NCBI RefSeq assembly: GCF_022180385.2
Contig: NZ_BQME02000001.1
Coordinates: forward strand, 2,407,636 to 2,471,635
DNA length: 64,000 bases
DNA from: Paenibacillus sp. L3-i20
GTDB lineage: Bacteria; Bacillota; Bacilli; Paenibacillales; Paenibacillaceae
Direction of reading: 5' to 3'
How positions within the stretch are numbered: position 1 is the stretch's first letter; every line of letters begins with the position of its first letter. Below the pieces are notes generated by a model. The model was not told where the DNA came from. It did no database searches and saw nothing but the letters and a program-made list of their open reading frames with translations. A program made the position numbers and the translations under genes. Below are positions 1-8,227 of the stretch, piece by piece.

Positions 1-54
1 GTCGAAGACAATGAGAAAATTACCTGGGTCATACAACCTACAAACAACAGCTAA
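1..54 (+). CDS. C-terminal end of a gene cut by the window edge
   Basis: The first 17 codons read openly in frame 1 and stop with TAA; the tail reads VEDNEKITWVIQPTNNS. A strong intrinsic terminator lies about 60 bases after the stop, which supports a real transcription unit ending here. The tail is too short to assign a family. It could be chance open frame, so confidence is low. Confidence 0.35.
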   Translation, partial: VEDNEKITWVIQPTNNS

Positions 55-113
55 AGCAATTCAAGCAATTTCTTTCGTATCCAGTTTTCAGGGCATAATA
101 CGCCACTAGTTAG

Positions 114-141
114 CATTGTTCATATTGAACAATGTTTTTTT
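114..141 (+). terminator. Rho-independent terminator
   Basis: Perfect 9-bp stem CATTGTTCA / TGAACAATG with a 3-base loop, followed directly by seven T. It closes whatever gene enters from the left edge. The remaining stretch up to 436 is AT-rich and shows nothing else I can name. Confidence 0.8.
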
Positions 142-436
142 GTGTTTTAAGCTAATAAAACGACAAAAAATAACAACACTTTGATACAATCAATTAGATG
201 AACTTTTTTGATGAACGAAATTGAGATACAGACGTTCAGCAACCGTATTAATCATCTTTAGGCAATAAGTAAGAATTTAGTAACAATTGGGTAAGGAAAA
301 AGAGTGTATTATCGACTAATATAAGAAGTGAGCTTGTATTTAGGGAATTATTGATAACTTAACAAATATGTGGATGGAACACGTTACATCAATATTATGT
401 GGATGCATTGTAATTAGCGCTACAGGAGGTAGAAAC

Positions 437-1021
437 ATGCTAGGAGCATTTTATAAAGGCATAATTAGATCACTTTGGATGATGTGGGAGAAGATTTTTG
501 CGTCAATGTATCAGAGAGGCAACCTGCATACGTTAGATTACGGAATGTGTAAGGTTATGATTAGAAAACATCAAGGTGAAAGTATTTTGTGCAAAGATGG
601 CACTATAATAGTGGCTGGGGATCATATTGGAGAACTACACCTTGATAATGTTCAAATTATAGACCAGCTTAAATCAGGTGGTGCAAACCGTGCTGCAATC
701 GTAATAGCGCGCATGGTTCGAGATTCTTTGGAGGAAATCCATGTCGATATAGACAATAATAAAGCGGAGTATTCAGGGGTAAAGGCATTGATGGGTATTA
801 CGTTGCTGCATCGTGGTATTGTGCATGGGCTAGGATTCGAACAACAAGGAATTAAATCAAGTTTTTTTAGAAGCATTACTACTTTGTATTTACGCATACT
901 TTTATCTGTACTGCATCCGGAAGGTAACAAACGAATAGGGCGTAGGAAAAATCAGCTTGTGCCGATGAGATTAATTCATACTCGTAGTTCACTTAAAGCA
1001 AGATTTGCTGAGGCAGCATAA
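437..1021 (+). CDS. YkoP-like domain protein
   Basis: Protein of 194 residues. I chose the ATG at 437 because AGGAGG sits at 424-429; the frame is open upstream to 368 but without a ribosome site. The sequence resembles Bacillus YkoP as I remember it: a central block with KDGTIIVAGDHIGELHLDN, then ITLLHRGIVHGLGFE and a C-terminal block with LHPEGNKR and QLVPMRLI. YkoP-type domains are found alone or next to polysaccharide deacetylases, but their biochemical role is not established. No clear signal peptide; a short hydrophobic stretch near residues 5-20 (FYKGIIRSLWMMWEKIF) could be a membrane-surface helix. It appears to be monocistronic. Confidence 0.7.
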   Translation: MLGAFYKGIIRSLWMMWEKIFASMYQRGNLHTLDYGMCKVMIRKHQGESILCKDGTIIVAGDHIGELHLDNVQIIDQLKSGGANRAAIVIARMVRDSLEEIHVDIDNNKAEYSGVKALMGITLLHRGIVHGLGFEQQGIKSSFFRSITTLYLRILLSVLHPEGNKRIGRRKNQLVPMRLIHTRSSLKARFAEAA

Positions 1022-1175
1022 TACAGTACTAGGATCAGTTTTTTAATTTACATACCTATTTCATAGAAATTTGGTGTTAAAAAGGAGATAATAGGCAACA
1101 ATACTTTTTGAGTCCAATAAACATGTTATAATGAAGTGTGTTCAGCAAGAAGATGGATGTGAAAGGAAGCATTTA

Positions 1176-1406
1176 ATGCAGGAGTTTGAGGATTGGGATC
1201 AGAAGTTAAAGCATACCTTTAATGAAACAAGCAGGGAAGTGGTACTCACGGTAACGGAAGCTGGTAAGTTGCTAGGCCTTACTAAAGATCAGATGAAGGC
1301 TTATGTAGATAAGAATAAAGTAACTAAAATTCCGATATCAAGAAGTGTACACCGTTACCTGCTATTGAAAAGTGAGATAGATCAAATTGTTGCTGAGAAG
1401 ATTTGA
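1176..1406 (+). CDS. Small helix-turn-helix (excisionase-like) DNA-binding protein
   Basis: About 76 residues if started at the ATG at 1176, which follows AAAGGA with good spacing; the frame is open from 1131, but that start lacks a ribosome site. The segment VTEAGKLLGLTKDQMKAYVDKNKVTKIPIS is a MerR/excisionase-type winged helix: helix, turn, recognition helix and a short wing, then a conserved-looking RYLLLKSEID end. Proteins of this size are common in Bacillales chromosomes as regulators or recombination directionality factors. No integrase lies nearby, so a regulatory role is more likely. The target is unknown. A good terminator follows. Confidence 0.6.
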   Translation: MQEFEDWDQKLKHTFNETSREVVLTVTEAGKLLGLTKDQMKAYVDKNKVTKIPISRSVHRYLLLKSEIDQIVAEKI

Positions 1407-1467
1407 TAAGATGCATTCTTGTGTTTACTTTGCATGACAATGAATCAAATAGCTACAACAAACGTTA

Positions 1468-1507
1468 AAAAGTTCACAACAGCAAAAGGTTGTGAGCTTT
1501 TTTGTTT
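1468..1507 (+). terminator. Rho-independent terminator
   Basis: Stem AAAGTTCACAAC / GTTGTGAGCTTT (one G:U pair) with loop AGCAAAAG, then a T-rich tail. It ends the small HTH gene. From here to 1731 the sequence is AT-rich intergenic with no further gene seen. Confidence 0.75.
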
Positions 1508-1731
1508 TTATTTATAGAAGTTAGAAAGTATGTATGATTTGTTGATTGTAAATTAGTATCTTATTTATGAAAAAACATTCTAATCTATGATGACTAATAA
1601 AATGCTCATATAGAGAGGAATATTAAATCCAATATATACAAATATCGGAATATCAATTAGTATATGATTTGTTAGCAAAAAACGAAGTTTAAAGTAGAAA
1701 GATGTAGAAATATGATTAATTGGAGGCAGAA

Positions 1732-2955
1732 ATGGTGAGAGTAAAAAAAGTACTTATGTTAATTTTAATTGTTCTAGTATGGATGATGCCTGTTTCAGCA
1801 GAAGCGGCATACATTGATGAGACTAAAACAGGATTTGTATTGGGTCAGGCTCAAAGAGCGGCAACAAAGATGTTTATTAATGATGTACAGATTCCTACAA
1901 TGTCATTTAACGGAAAAATAATCGTTTTGACAAAAGATCTTAAAAATTTTGGATTTGTAGCAAATTGGGATTCTGATTTACGTGATCTGACGATTCGGCG
2001 AGATTTGAAAATAACTAAATTTGCTAAAGTGAAGGATACAACTAGTACAAAGCTTGTAGATGTAACGCATACGGATATATTGGTGTTTTTAGACAATCGT
2101 ATGGTTCCGACTTTCTATGTTGATAATGGTACAGCTATTTATGCGGATGATTTATTCCGATATGGTTCTATCAGTTATGATACGAAAAAAAAAGAACAGC
2201 GATTGACGTTATCCAAGTATTCCATTAATGATCTTCCGGTAGGTTTAAAAACAAACTCTGGAGGTGTGGGAGTTATTATAACGGATCGCTCCGCTGAAGG
2301 TATAGCATCTGTTGAATATAATTTATACTTCTACAATCGGGAAACTAAAAAAATTGAGACCATTACAAGAGATTATTTTATTCCAGGTGGTAAAGAGAAG
2401 GAACATATTGAAATCGTAGATTATGCAGATTATTTCTTTGAGGATAATGAATGGAAATACATATTTATTGGATCTGCTATAAAGTCGATTGAAGATCATA
2501 ATTATAAAGTTATAAAGTCTGAGAACTTTAAAGGGGAACAGAAATATATTCAAACAAAATATTTAGAGTATGCTCACATGTTGGAGAAGAATAGAAAGGC
2601 AGAGCTAGCAAAGGAACTCAAAGCGAACAAAAATGCACCAATTAAAGTTACAGGTAGTGAGATAGAATATGATTCACTTGATAATCCTGAGTCACATATA
2701 AGCTTTAAGAACCTATCTACTAAAACGGTAGATGCATTTGAGGTTGATATTTATTGTTATGACACTTTTGATAGAGAAGTTACCTTTACTGGTTATGGCA
2801 ACGTGTTTGGTGGGATTGCACAAGACATCTACATGCCGTCAGGTAGCGAGGAATCTCTTTATTGGACATTAGATTTATTTGATAATACAACAAAAGTGAA
2901 GGTAGTTGTTACGGCTGTTCATTATACAGATGGTACAACGTGGAAGAAGAAATAA
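1732..2955 (+). CDS. Secreted protein with N-terminal stalk-like domain
   Basis: Exported protein of about 407 residues. GGAGG at 1722-1726 serves the ATG at 1732 or the GTG at 1735. The N-terminus has a lysine-rich start, a hydrophobic core (VLMLILIVLVWMMP) and an AEA-type cleavage site. Residues 40-90 (FINDVQIPTM... LTKDLKNFGFVANWDSD) resemble the copper amine oxidase N-terminal-like (stalk) domain used by Paenibacillaceae surface proteins. The C-terminal part contains beta-rich repeats, including SAEGIASVEYNLYFYN and LSTKTVDAFEVDIYCYD, which may be two related folds. No catalytic motif is visible. Function unknown; it stands alone between terminators. Confidence 0.65.
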   Translation: MVRVKKVLMLILIVLVWMMPVSAEAAYIDETKTGFVLGQAQRAATKMFINDVQIPTMSFNGKIIVLTKDLKNFGFVANWDSDLRDLTIRRDLKITKFAKVKDTTSTKLVDVTHTDILVFLDNRMVPTFYVDNGTAIYADDLFRYGSISYDTKKKEQRLTLSKYSINDLPVGLKTNSGGVGVIITDRSAEGIASVEYNLYFYNRETKKIETITRDYFIPGGKEKEHIEIVDYADYFFEDNEWKYIFIGSAIKSIEDHNYKVIKSENFKGEQKYIQTKYLEYAHMLEKNRKAELAKELKANKNAPIKVTGSEIEYDSLDNPESHISFKNLSTKTVDAFEVDIYCYDTFDREVTFTGYGNVFGGIAQDIYMPSGSEESLYWTLDLFDNTTKVKVVVTAVHYTDGTTWKKK

Positions 2956-3016
2956 GTACTAGGGATAGTGACTACTATAGCTGTAAAAGAATTGTAAGGA
3001 CCTCCTATCATACAAG

Positions 3017-3050
3017 AAATCCGATCCTTATTGGTCGGATTTTTTTGTTT
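3017..3050 (+). terminator. Rho-independent terminator
   Basis: Stem AAATCCGA / TCGGATTT followed by seven T. It ends the preceding secreted-protein gene. Confidence 0.85.
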
Positions 3051-3156
3051 AATATGGGACTGTTCTCGGTGGAAAATGATTAAATGTGGATTTCCTTTTT
3101 TACTTTCTAGCAGAAGTTAAGATACAATAAGGGTAGATTAGGAAGGAGCTTGCGCA

Positions 3157-4386
3157 ATGGATACTTTTGAGAAAATGTTGAATAAATATGCTGAATTAGT
3201 TGTTAGGGTTGGGGTGAATGTTCAAGTTGGACAAGTTCTAATCGTTCATGCGCCGATTGAAACGGCCCAATTAACGAGGTTAATTGTTGCGAAGGCTTAT
3301 GAGGCAGGAGCTAAGTATGTCATCGTGGAGTGGGATGATGAGGCGATTACTCGCGTTCGATATGAGAAAGCATCTGATGATACATTTGATTATTATCCAC
3401 AGTGGTTAGCAGATAGCAGAGTGCAGTTTGCGGAAGAGGGCGGAGCGATTTTGCATATTAAAGTGCCGAATCCTGAACTGTTCCGTGGCATTGATTCTTC
3501 TAAAGTATCAACTGCAGTTAAATCTGCGGCTATCGCAAACAAGGAATACTCGAAATATACGCGCAATAGTAAAATTAGCTGGTCGCTGATTAAAGCGCCA
3601 ACTCGTGCATGGGCAGATAAAGTGTTTGCTGATCTTCCTGAGGAGAAGCGAGTGGATGCAATGTGGGAAGCTATTTTCCGAATGGTACGTGTCGATAAAG
3701 AAGACCCAATTGCCGCATGGCGGGAGCATATTAATCATTTGAAGACGAGTCAGGATAGACTGAATGCAAAGCGCTATAAGAGTCTGCATTATCGTGCGCC
3801 AGGAACAGATCTACGAGTTGAGTTGCCTGATGGTCACATTTGGCGTGGCGGCGGTGGAGAGAATGAGAAGGGTGTATATTTTGTCGCGAATATGCCGACT
3901 GAAGAAGTGTACACAATGCCGCATCGCACTGGTGTGAATGGAACGGTCAAAAGTACGTTGCCACTTAATTTGAACGGAAGACTTGTAGAAGGAATTACGT
4001 TTACGTTTGAGGATGGCAAAGTAGTAGCCTATGATGCTGAGTCAGGTCGTGAACATCTAACATCGTTGCTCGAAACCGACGAAGGAGCATCTTATCTCGG
4101 GGAGATGGCATTAGTGCCACATGACTCTCCAATATCGAACTTGAACAGAGTATTTTATAATACGGGTATCGACGAAAATGCTTCTTGTCATTTTGCACTT
4201 GGCAGTGCCTATCCTGTTAATCTTGAAGGCGGTACGAAACTTTCTAATGAACAACTGGTGGAACGAGGAGCAAATGTAAGTCTTACGCATGTTGATTTTA
4301 TGATTGGTTGTGCTGATCTTGATATTGACGGTGAATTGCCAGATGGCACAATTGAGCCTGTATTCCGCAAAGGGAACTGGGCGTAG
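3157..4386 (+). CDS. M29 family aminopeptidase
   Basis: A 409-residue metallo-aminopeptidase of the AmpS/PepS/thermophilic aminopeptidase family, the expected full length. It removes N-terminal residues from peptides in the cytoplasm using a two-metal centre. The family blocks are present in order: NMPTEEVYTMPHRTGVNG (about residues 246-263), LGEMALVPHDSPIS, FYNTGIDENASCHFALG and LTHVDFMIG near the C-terminus. The Glu, His and Asp residues in these blocks are the usual metal ligands. GGAAGGAG lies directly upstream of the ATG. A possible promoter has TTTACT near 3099 and TACAAT at 3123-3128. It stands alone. Confidence 0.9.
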   Translation: MDTFEKMLNKYAELVVRVGVNVQVGQVLIVHAPIETAQLTRLIVAKAYEAGAKYVIVEWDDEAITRVRYEKASDDTFDYYPQWLADSRVQFAEEGGAILHIKVPNPELFRGIDSSKVSTAVKSAAIANKEYSKYTRNSKISWSLIKAPTRAWADKVFADLPEEKRVDAMWEAIFRMVRVDKEDPIAAWREHINHLKTSQDRLNAKRYKSLHYRAPGTDLRVELPDGHIWRGGGGENEKGVYFVANMPTEEVYTMPHRTGVNGTVKSTLPLNLNGRLVEGITFTFEDGKVVAYDAESGREHLTSLLETDEGASYLGEMALVPHDSPISNLNRVFYNTGIDENASCHFALGSAYPVNLEGGTKLSNEQLVERGANVSLTHVDFMIGCADLDIDGELPDGTIEPVFRKGNWA

Positions 4387-4422
4387 TAGTGGATTTTAAA
4401 ATATAAGTTGCAATATTGGCGG

Positions 4423-4472
4423 TAGGGAGTCGAACTTCGATTTAGTCGAGGGGAGGCTCCTTATTTTTTTTA
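4423..4472 (+). terminator. Probable terminator
   Basis: AGGGAG at 4424-4429 can pair with CTCCTT at 4457-4462, with an internal TCGA/TCGA pairing, followed by TATTTTTTT. The stem is imperfect, but the T run and position behind the aminopeptidase support it. Confidence 0.5.
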
Positions 4473-4565
4473 TGCGGGGCCAAAGTTCGATACTTGTTTT
4501 AGGCAGCCAATTATTAAGGCGAGAGAAATAAATGTAATAAAAGGATTTTGTTGTTGATTTATCCA

Positions 4566-4600
4566 GTCTAACTATATATAGTATAACTATACAGTTAGAC
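4566..4600. promoter_or_regulatory. Nested palindrome, probable PadR operator/promoter
   Basis: Outer arms GTCTAACT (4566-4573) and AGTTAGAC (4593-4600) are a perfect 8-bp inverted repeat. Inside them TATAGT (4577-4582) and ACTATA (4586-4591) form a second perfect inverted repeat with the same dyad axis at about 4583-4584. The AT-rich core also offers -10-like hexamers. It lies 30 bases before the padR start, the usual place for an autoregulatory PadR operator. Confidence 0.65.
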
Positions 4601-4630
4601 GATACATCGAGTTGAATTATGGAGGAACAC

Positions 4631-4942
4631 ATGAAAAGAGATAAAAGCTTACCGCTGACAGAAACCGTGTATTACATTCTATTAGCTTTGATGGAACCAG
4701 CACATGGATATTTGATCATGCAGAAGGTGGAGGAACTAAGTAACGGGCATGTAAGAATGGCTGCAGGAACACTTTATGGCGCAATTGAAAACTTGCTTAA
4801 GCTTAAGTTTATACTGCCAGTCAAAAGTGAGGATAGTCGGCGTAAAGTCTATACCATCACGGAGCTAGGGAAAGATATTTTGAGCCAAGATGTAGAAAGA
4901 ATGAAGCGCATGCTTGAGGTTGCGAAAGAAAAATTAGAATAA
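4631..4942 (+). CDS. PadR family transcriptional regulator
   Basis: A 103-residue winged-helix repressor. GGAGG at 4621-4625 places the start at the ATG at 4631 (MKRDKSLPLTETVYYILLAL), a typical PadR N-terminus; an in-frame ATG at 4619 would leave no ribosome site. The family block HGYLIMQKVEELSNGHVRMAAGTLYGAI contains the recognition helix, followed by wing residues SRRKVYTITELGK and a short dimerisation helix. It is followed after 18 bases by a DUF2812 membrane gene, a pairing repeated across Firmicutes in which PadR represses its own operon. The palindrome at 4566-4600 is the likely operator. Confidence 0.9.
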   Translation: MKRDKSLPLTETVYYILLALMEPAHGYLIMQKVEELSNGHVRMAAGTLYGAIENLLKLKFILPVKSEDSRRKVYTITELGKDILSQDVERMKRMLEVAKEKLE

Positions 4943-4960
4943 CAAGCAGGAGGGGATGAA

Positions 4961-5581
4961 ATGAAAAAGTATAAAATTTTTATGAATTTCGATAAGGAAG
5001 AAAAGTGGCTAACTGATATGGAAAGGAAAGGGTATACTTTGGTGAAGAACTCATATGGGTATACGTTTCAATCCGGAGAGCCAAAGCAGACAGAAATAAA
5101 AATCGATTATCGTACTTTTAAAGATGGGGAAGAGTTTGAAGATTACCGTACCTTGTATGAAGATAGCGGTTGGGAGCATATTGCTGGGACTAAGAGATCG
5201 GGTTCTCAGTATTTCCGAAGAACAGATAATTTTGCAAGGGAAGATATTTTTTCAGATACTGACTCAAAAGCAGCTAGATACAATAGAATGTCTATCTTAT
5301 GGTTAAGAACATTAATTCCGATTATAATTATTTATCCAATAATGGTGTGGAAGGACATCATGTCTTTGAAAGCTTTGTTCAATCTGAAACTATTGTATTT
5401 AACACCAGGATTATGGGAAAGATCAGGCGATGATTTTACTACTGCCTTTCTATTTGAAACACCGTTTGCTTTAATGAGAGCATTTTTATGGGCGATTCTT
5501 CCGGTCATGATTGTTGCGTGTATCTTTTATTCAACCAAAGCATATTGGCAGTATCGAAAAACGTTGGATAGTAAGGTTTAA
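4961..5581 (+). CDS. DUF2812 domain membrane protein
   Basis: A 206-residue protein whose cytoplasmic N-terminal half is the DUF2812 domain (KEEKWLTDMERKGYTLVK, then FEDYRTLYEDSGWEHIAG). Two transmembrane segments follow, at about residues 110-130 and 172-195. DUF2812 proteins are nearly always encoded next to a PadR regulator, as here. They are thought to sense or respond to membrane or antibiotic stress, but no activity is proven. AGGAGGGG precedes the ATG. The pair forms one operon. Confidence 0.85.
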   Translation: MKKYKIFMNFDKEEKWLTDMERKGYTLVKNSYGYTFQSGEPKQTEIKIDYRTFKDGEEFEDYRTLYEDSGWEHIAGTKRSGSQYFRRTDNFAREDIFSDTDSKAARYNRMSILWLRTLIPIIIIYPIMVWKDIMSLKALFNLKLLYLTPGLWERSGDDFTTAFLFETPFALMRAFLWAILPVMIVACIFYSTKAYWQYRKTLDSKV

Positions 5582-5633
5582 TCCTATAGTATTCCAAAGA
5601 TCATTTAGTGGGAGCTAATCGCTTCCACGAAGA

Positions 5634-5670
5634 GAATCCACAACTGAATGCGGTTGTGGATTTTATCTTT
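5634..5670 (+). terminator. Rho-independent terminator
   Basis: Stem AATCCACAAC (5635-5644) / GTTGTGGATT (5653-5662), then TTATCTTTT. It ends the padR operon. From 5670 to about 5878 I see no gene or motif. Confidence 0.8.
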
Positions 5671-5878
5671 TCAATAGAAGATTTGGCTCACCTTAGCGGC
5701 AAAATGACAGTGAATTAACTACCCTCACCAAGCTTACTATGGACGGATATTGAGCCATAGTGCATCTTTCTAATTGTGAACTGAATATGAATCAATATGG
5801 GCAAATTAAATAAATGAGAAGCAATATGAGGAATAACTATTATTTTTGATGTCTTCATTTGAGGTTACTAAAACACGT

Positions 5879-5932
5879 AATGTTCGGTTTTTCCGAATAT
5901 TTAATTGGAATATTTGTAGATAGTTCGTGAAA
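5879..5932. promoter_or_regulatory. PurR-type boxes upstream of purine permease
   Basis: The complement of 5879-5891 matches the Bacillus PurBox consensus AWWWCCGAACWWT at all 13 positions. A second, forward copy at 5889-5901 matches 11 of 13, and a reverse copy at 5920-5932 matches 10 of 13; these last two face each other 18 bases apart, close to the usual 16-17. They lie directly upstream of a promoter and a purine riboswitch. The consensus is established knowledge; binding here is inferred. Confidence 0.55.
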
Positions 5933-5956
5933 TATAGCGATAAATACGAAAAATCG

Positions 5957-5985
5957 TTGACATTCCATCGAAAATTGATTATTCT
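5957..5985 (+). promoter_or_regulatory. Sigma-A promoter of the purine permease
   Basis: Perfect -35 TTGACA at 5957-5962, a 17-bp spacer and -10 TATTCT at 5980-5985. Transcription would start about 10 bases before the riboswitch aptamer. Confidence 0.75.
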
Positions 5986-6002
5986 AACCAAGGAAACGAA
6001 CA

Positions 6003-6069
6003 TCTCGTATATCCTCAATAATATGGTTTGAGGGTCTCTACTAGGAGCCAAAGAATCCTAACTACGAGT
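6003..6069 (+). promoter_or_regulatory. Purine riboswitch, guanine/hypoxanthine type
   Basis: P1 is CTCGTA (6004-6009) with TACGAG (6063-6068), a perfect helix. P2 is CCTCAA...TTTGAGG enclosing TAATATGG. J2/3 is GTCTCTAC. P3 is TAGGA...TCCTA enclosing GCCAAAGAA. This matches the family's conserved core. In J3/1 (AACTACG) the base at the specificity position is C, as in guanine-sensing members, not U as in adenine-sensing ones. It controls the downstream permease. Confidence 0.95.
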
Positions 6070-6090
6070 ATGGGCTGCGTGTCATTTAGC

Positions 6091-6128
6091 GTATCCTATA
6101 CTAAGGCTAGGATTTTATTTTATTTTTT
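6091..6128 (+). terminator. Riboswitch-controlled terminator
   Basis: ATCCTA (6093-6098) pairs with TAGGAT (6108-6113), followed by a T-rich run to 6128. The 3' strand of P3 (6055-6060) carries the same hexamer ATCCTA, so TAGGAT has two possible partners; this may be the switching element. The purine permease ribosome site follows at 6130. Confidence 0.6.
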
Positions 6129-6143
6129 TGGAGGATGTAGGAA

Positions 6144-7445
6144 ATGGAGAAAATTTTTAAACTCAAAGAACGGAATAGCTCAATTAGAACTGAGCTTTTA
6201 GCAGGTATTACTACGTTTTTTACGATGGTGTATATCGTCATCGTGAATCCCGGCATACTTAGCCAAGCAGGAATGGACTTTAATGGAGTATTCGTAGCAA
6301 CGGTGCTAGCAAGCATTATTGGTACACTCATTATGGGACTAGCTTCAAACTATCCGATTGTTATAGCACCTGGTATGGGGCTTAATGCATATTTTGCGTT
6401 TAGTGTTGTAGGTGGCGAAGGTATTTCATGGCAGACAGCACTTGGAGCTGTCTTCGTTGCAGGATTGCTGTTCATTCTACTCTCGCTAACTTCATTCAGA
6501 TATATGCTGCTTGATGCGATTCCTTCAAGCTTGAAGCATGCAATTACGGTTGGTATTGGATTGTTCATCACGTTTATCGGTTTGCAAAACTCAGGAATCA
6601 TCGTTGACTCTCCTGCGACGTTGCTTACATTAGGTTCACTATCCGAGCCTATGACGATGCTTACAATAATCGGGCTTATTATAACGCTTGTTCTAATGTC
6701 CTATCGAGTTAAAGGTTACTTATTTATTGGGATGTTAATTACAGCGATCATTGCAGGTTTTATGGGGATTTTGAAAATGCCGGAGAAAGTGGTCTCATTG
6801 CCAACCGGTCTTTCTGAGACGATGTTCCAAATGGATATCGGCGGTGTATTCTCAAACGGATTGTATGCGATCATCTTCACTTTCTTGCTGATCACGTTAT
6901 TCGATACAACAGGAACGATGCTTGGAGTAGCAGAACAAGCAGGATTGTTAGGCAAGGATGGGAAATTCCCTCGTTCAAGAGGAGCACTACTTGCTGATGC
7001 TGTGGGAACGACGACAGGTGCAGTTCTCGGAACAAGCCCAACGTCGGCATATATTGAATCGAGTGCAGGCGTTGCAGTAGGTGGTAGGACGGGGTTAACG
7101 GCAGTAACGGTAAGCTTGCTTCTTGGGCTAACGCTATTTTTCTCACCAATTGTTTCGGTGCTGGCATCTATTCCAGCCATTACTGCACCTTCTTTAATTA
7201 TTGTAGGGTTTCTGATGATAAGCGTAGTGTCAAAAATTGATTGGAGCGACTTCGAAGTTGTTTTCCCTGCATTTTTGATTATCGTGCTTATGCCTTTGAC
7301 TTATAGTATTGCAACAGGGATTGGTGTTGGTTTCATTGTTTATCCAATTCTAAAAGCATTAAAAGGCAAATGGCGTGATGTTCATCCGATTTTTTATGTG
7401 TTTGCAGTTTTATTTTTTGTCCAGCTTGTTTTCTTTGGACATTAG
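6144..7445 (+). CDS. pbuG: Guanine/hypoxanthine permease (AzgA family)
   Basis: A 433-residue purine:proton symporter of the nucleobase-cation symporter 2, AzgA branch, with about 12-14 membrane helices. It imports guanine and hypoxanthine for salvage. Typical blocks are RTELLAGITTFFTMVYIVIVNP at the start, the APGMGLNAYFAF loop near residue 75, FDTTGTMLGVAEQAGLL and GTSPTSAYIESSAGVAVGGRTGLTA, which form the substrate site. The GGAGG at 6130 supports the ATG at 6144. The PurR-type boxes and guanine-class riboswitch upstream fit repression when purines are plentiful. PbuG and PbuO are close paralogues and I cannot separate them with certainty. Confidence 0.92.
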   Translation: MEKIFKLKERNSSIRTELLAGITTFFTMVYIVIVNPGILSQAGMDFNGVFVATVLASIIGTLIMGLASNYPIVIAPGMGLNAYFAFSVVGGEGISWQTALGAVFVAGLLFILLSLTSFRYMLLDAIPSSLKHAITVGIGLFITFIGLQNSGIIVDSPATLLTLGSLSEPMTMLTIIGLIITLVLMSYRVKGYLFIGMLITAIIAGFMGILKMPEKVVSLPTGLSETMFQMDIGGVFSNGLYAIIFTFLLITLFDTTGTMLGVAEQAGLLGKDGKFPRSRGALLADAVGTTTGAVLGTSPTSAYIESSAGVAVGGRTGLTAVTVSLLLGLTLFFSPIVSVLASIPAITAPSLIIVGFLMISVVSKIDWSDFEVVFPAFLIIVLMPLTYSIATGIGVGFIVYPILKALKGKWRDVHPIFYVFAVLFFVQLVFFGH

Positions 7446-7458
7446 AGTTCGTTTCAAC

Positions 7459-7488
7459 AAAAGACACCTCCATGGTGTCTTTTTTTCT
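7459..7488 (+). terminator. Rho-independent terminator
   Basis: AGACACC (7462-7468) / GGTGTCT (7474-7480) followed by a run of T. It ends the permease gene. Confidence 0.85.
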
Positions 7489-7537
7489 TGGGTACAAAAG
7501 GGAAGGGATAGCGGTATAATATATAAACATAAAGAAT

Positions 7538-7580
7538 AGAAAACCGCTGAACAACCCCGTTTGGCGGTTTTACTTTGTTT
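7538..7580 (+). terminator. Second hairpin with T-rich tail
   Basis: AAAACCGC (7540-7547) and GCGGTTTT (7564-7571) form a stem with a 16-base loop. It may be a backup terminator or a leader element of the sigma-factor gene; a -10-like TATAAT at 7515-7520 lies just before it. Confidence 0.4.
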
Positions 7581-7687
7581 TGTTTATGTTGTCTATGCAA
7601 ATTTTATGATCGTACTGATAGATTTAAGTCTTTTCATTCGTATTAACTAGTAGGTTCGAGCCAATAACATAAGGGAGCGCAGCATGT

Positions 7688-8223
7688 GTGAAAATAACAG
7701 AAGATAATGTTGTACAACAAATGATTAGTCGAAATGAGAAGACCCTTTCATTTATTATTCAAACGTACGGGGGTTGCTTTCATCAATTATTAAACATCAC
7801 GTGCACTACAATCAGCAGGAATATGAAGAATGCTTGGATGATGTGCTATTAGCAATCTGGCAGAATATTGGAGCATTCGATGAACGGAAAAATACATTTA
7901 AGCAGTGGATAGCCGCGATTCCCAAACATCGTGCAATTGATTATCAACGAAAAATGATAAGAAATGGGCAGAAATATGTAAATGTAGAAATAACGGATGA
8001 TCTTTTCAATACGAAACATAAGTCACTAGAACAAGATATAGAGAATGTATTAAATCATCTTTCAGCAAACGAGCGGAAAATTTTTGAAAAATATTATTTA
8101 GAAGGTGTGTCATCCCGTGAAATGGCACAACAAATGAATGTGAAGGAATCTTGGATTCATAACAAGCTATCAAGAGGACGTAAAAAGTTGAAGCAGGCCT
8201 TTATTCCAAAAAACGAGGTGTAA
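7688..8223 (+). pseudogene. Sigma-70 family (ECF-like) sigma factor, frameshifted
   Basis: A small sigma factor broken near its N-terminus. GGGAG at 7673-7677 precedes the GTG at 7688, which reads VKITEDNVVQQMISRNEK... IIQTYGG, a typical start. At the run of five G at 7769-7773 the frame is lost; the other frame continues with LLSSIIKHHV to the end. One extra G would restore YGGLLSSII. Region 2 (DDVLLAIWQNIGAFDERKNTFKQW) and region 4 (ISANERKIFEKYY-like block and SREMAQQMNVKESWIHNKLSRGRKKLK) are intact. Translation could restart at the TTG at 7774 but without a ribosome site. The frameshift is either a real lesion or a homopolymer read error. It is followed at once by a DUF4179-type gene, its likely partner. 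Confidence 0.8.
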
Positions 8224-8227
8224 ATTG

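Noticed and set aside
6716-7180. 154-codon minus-strand open frame inside the purine permease
   Set aside because: It mirrors the hydrophobic coding sequence; no start signals, and the permease on the plus strand is certain.
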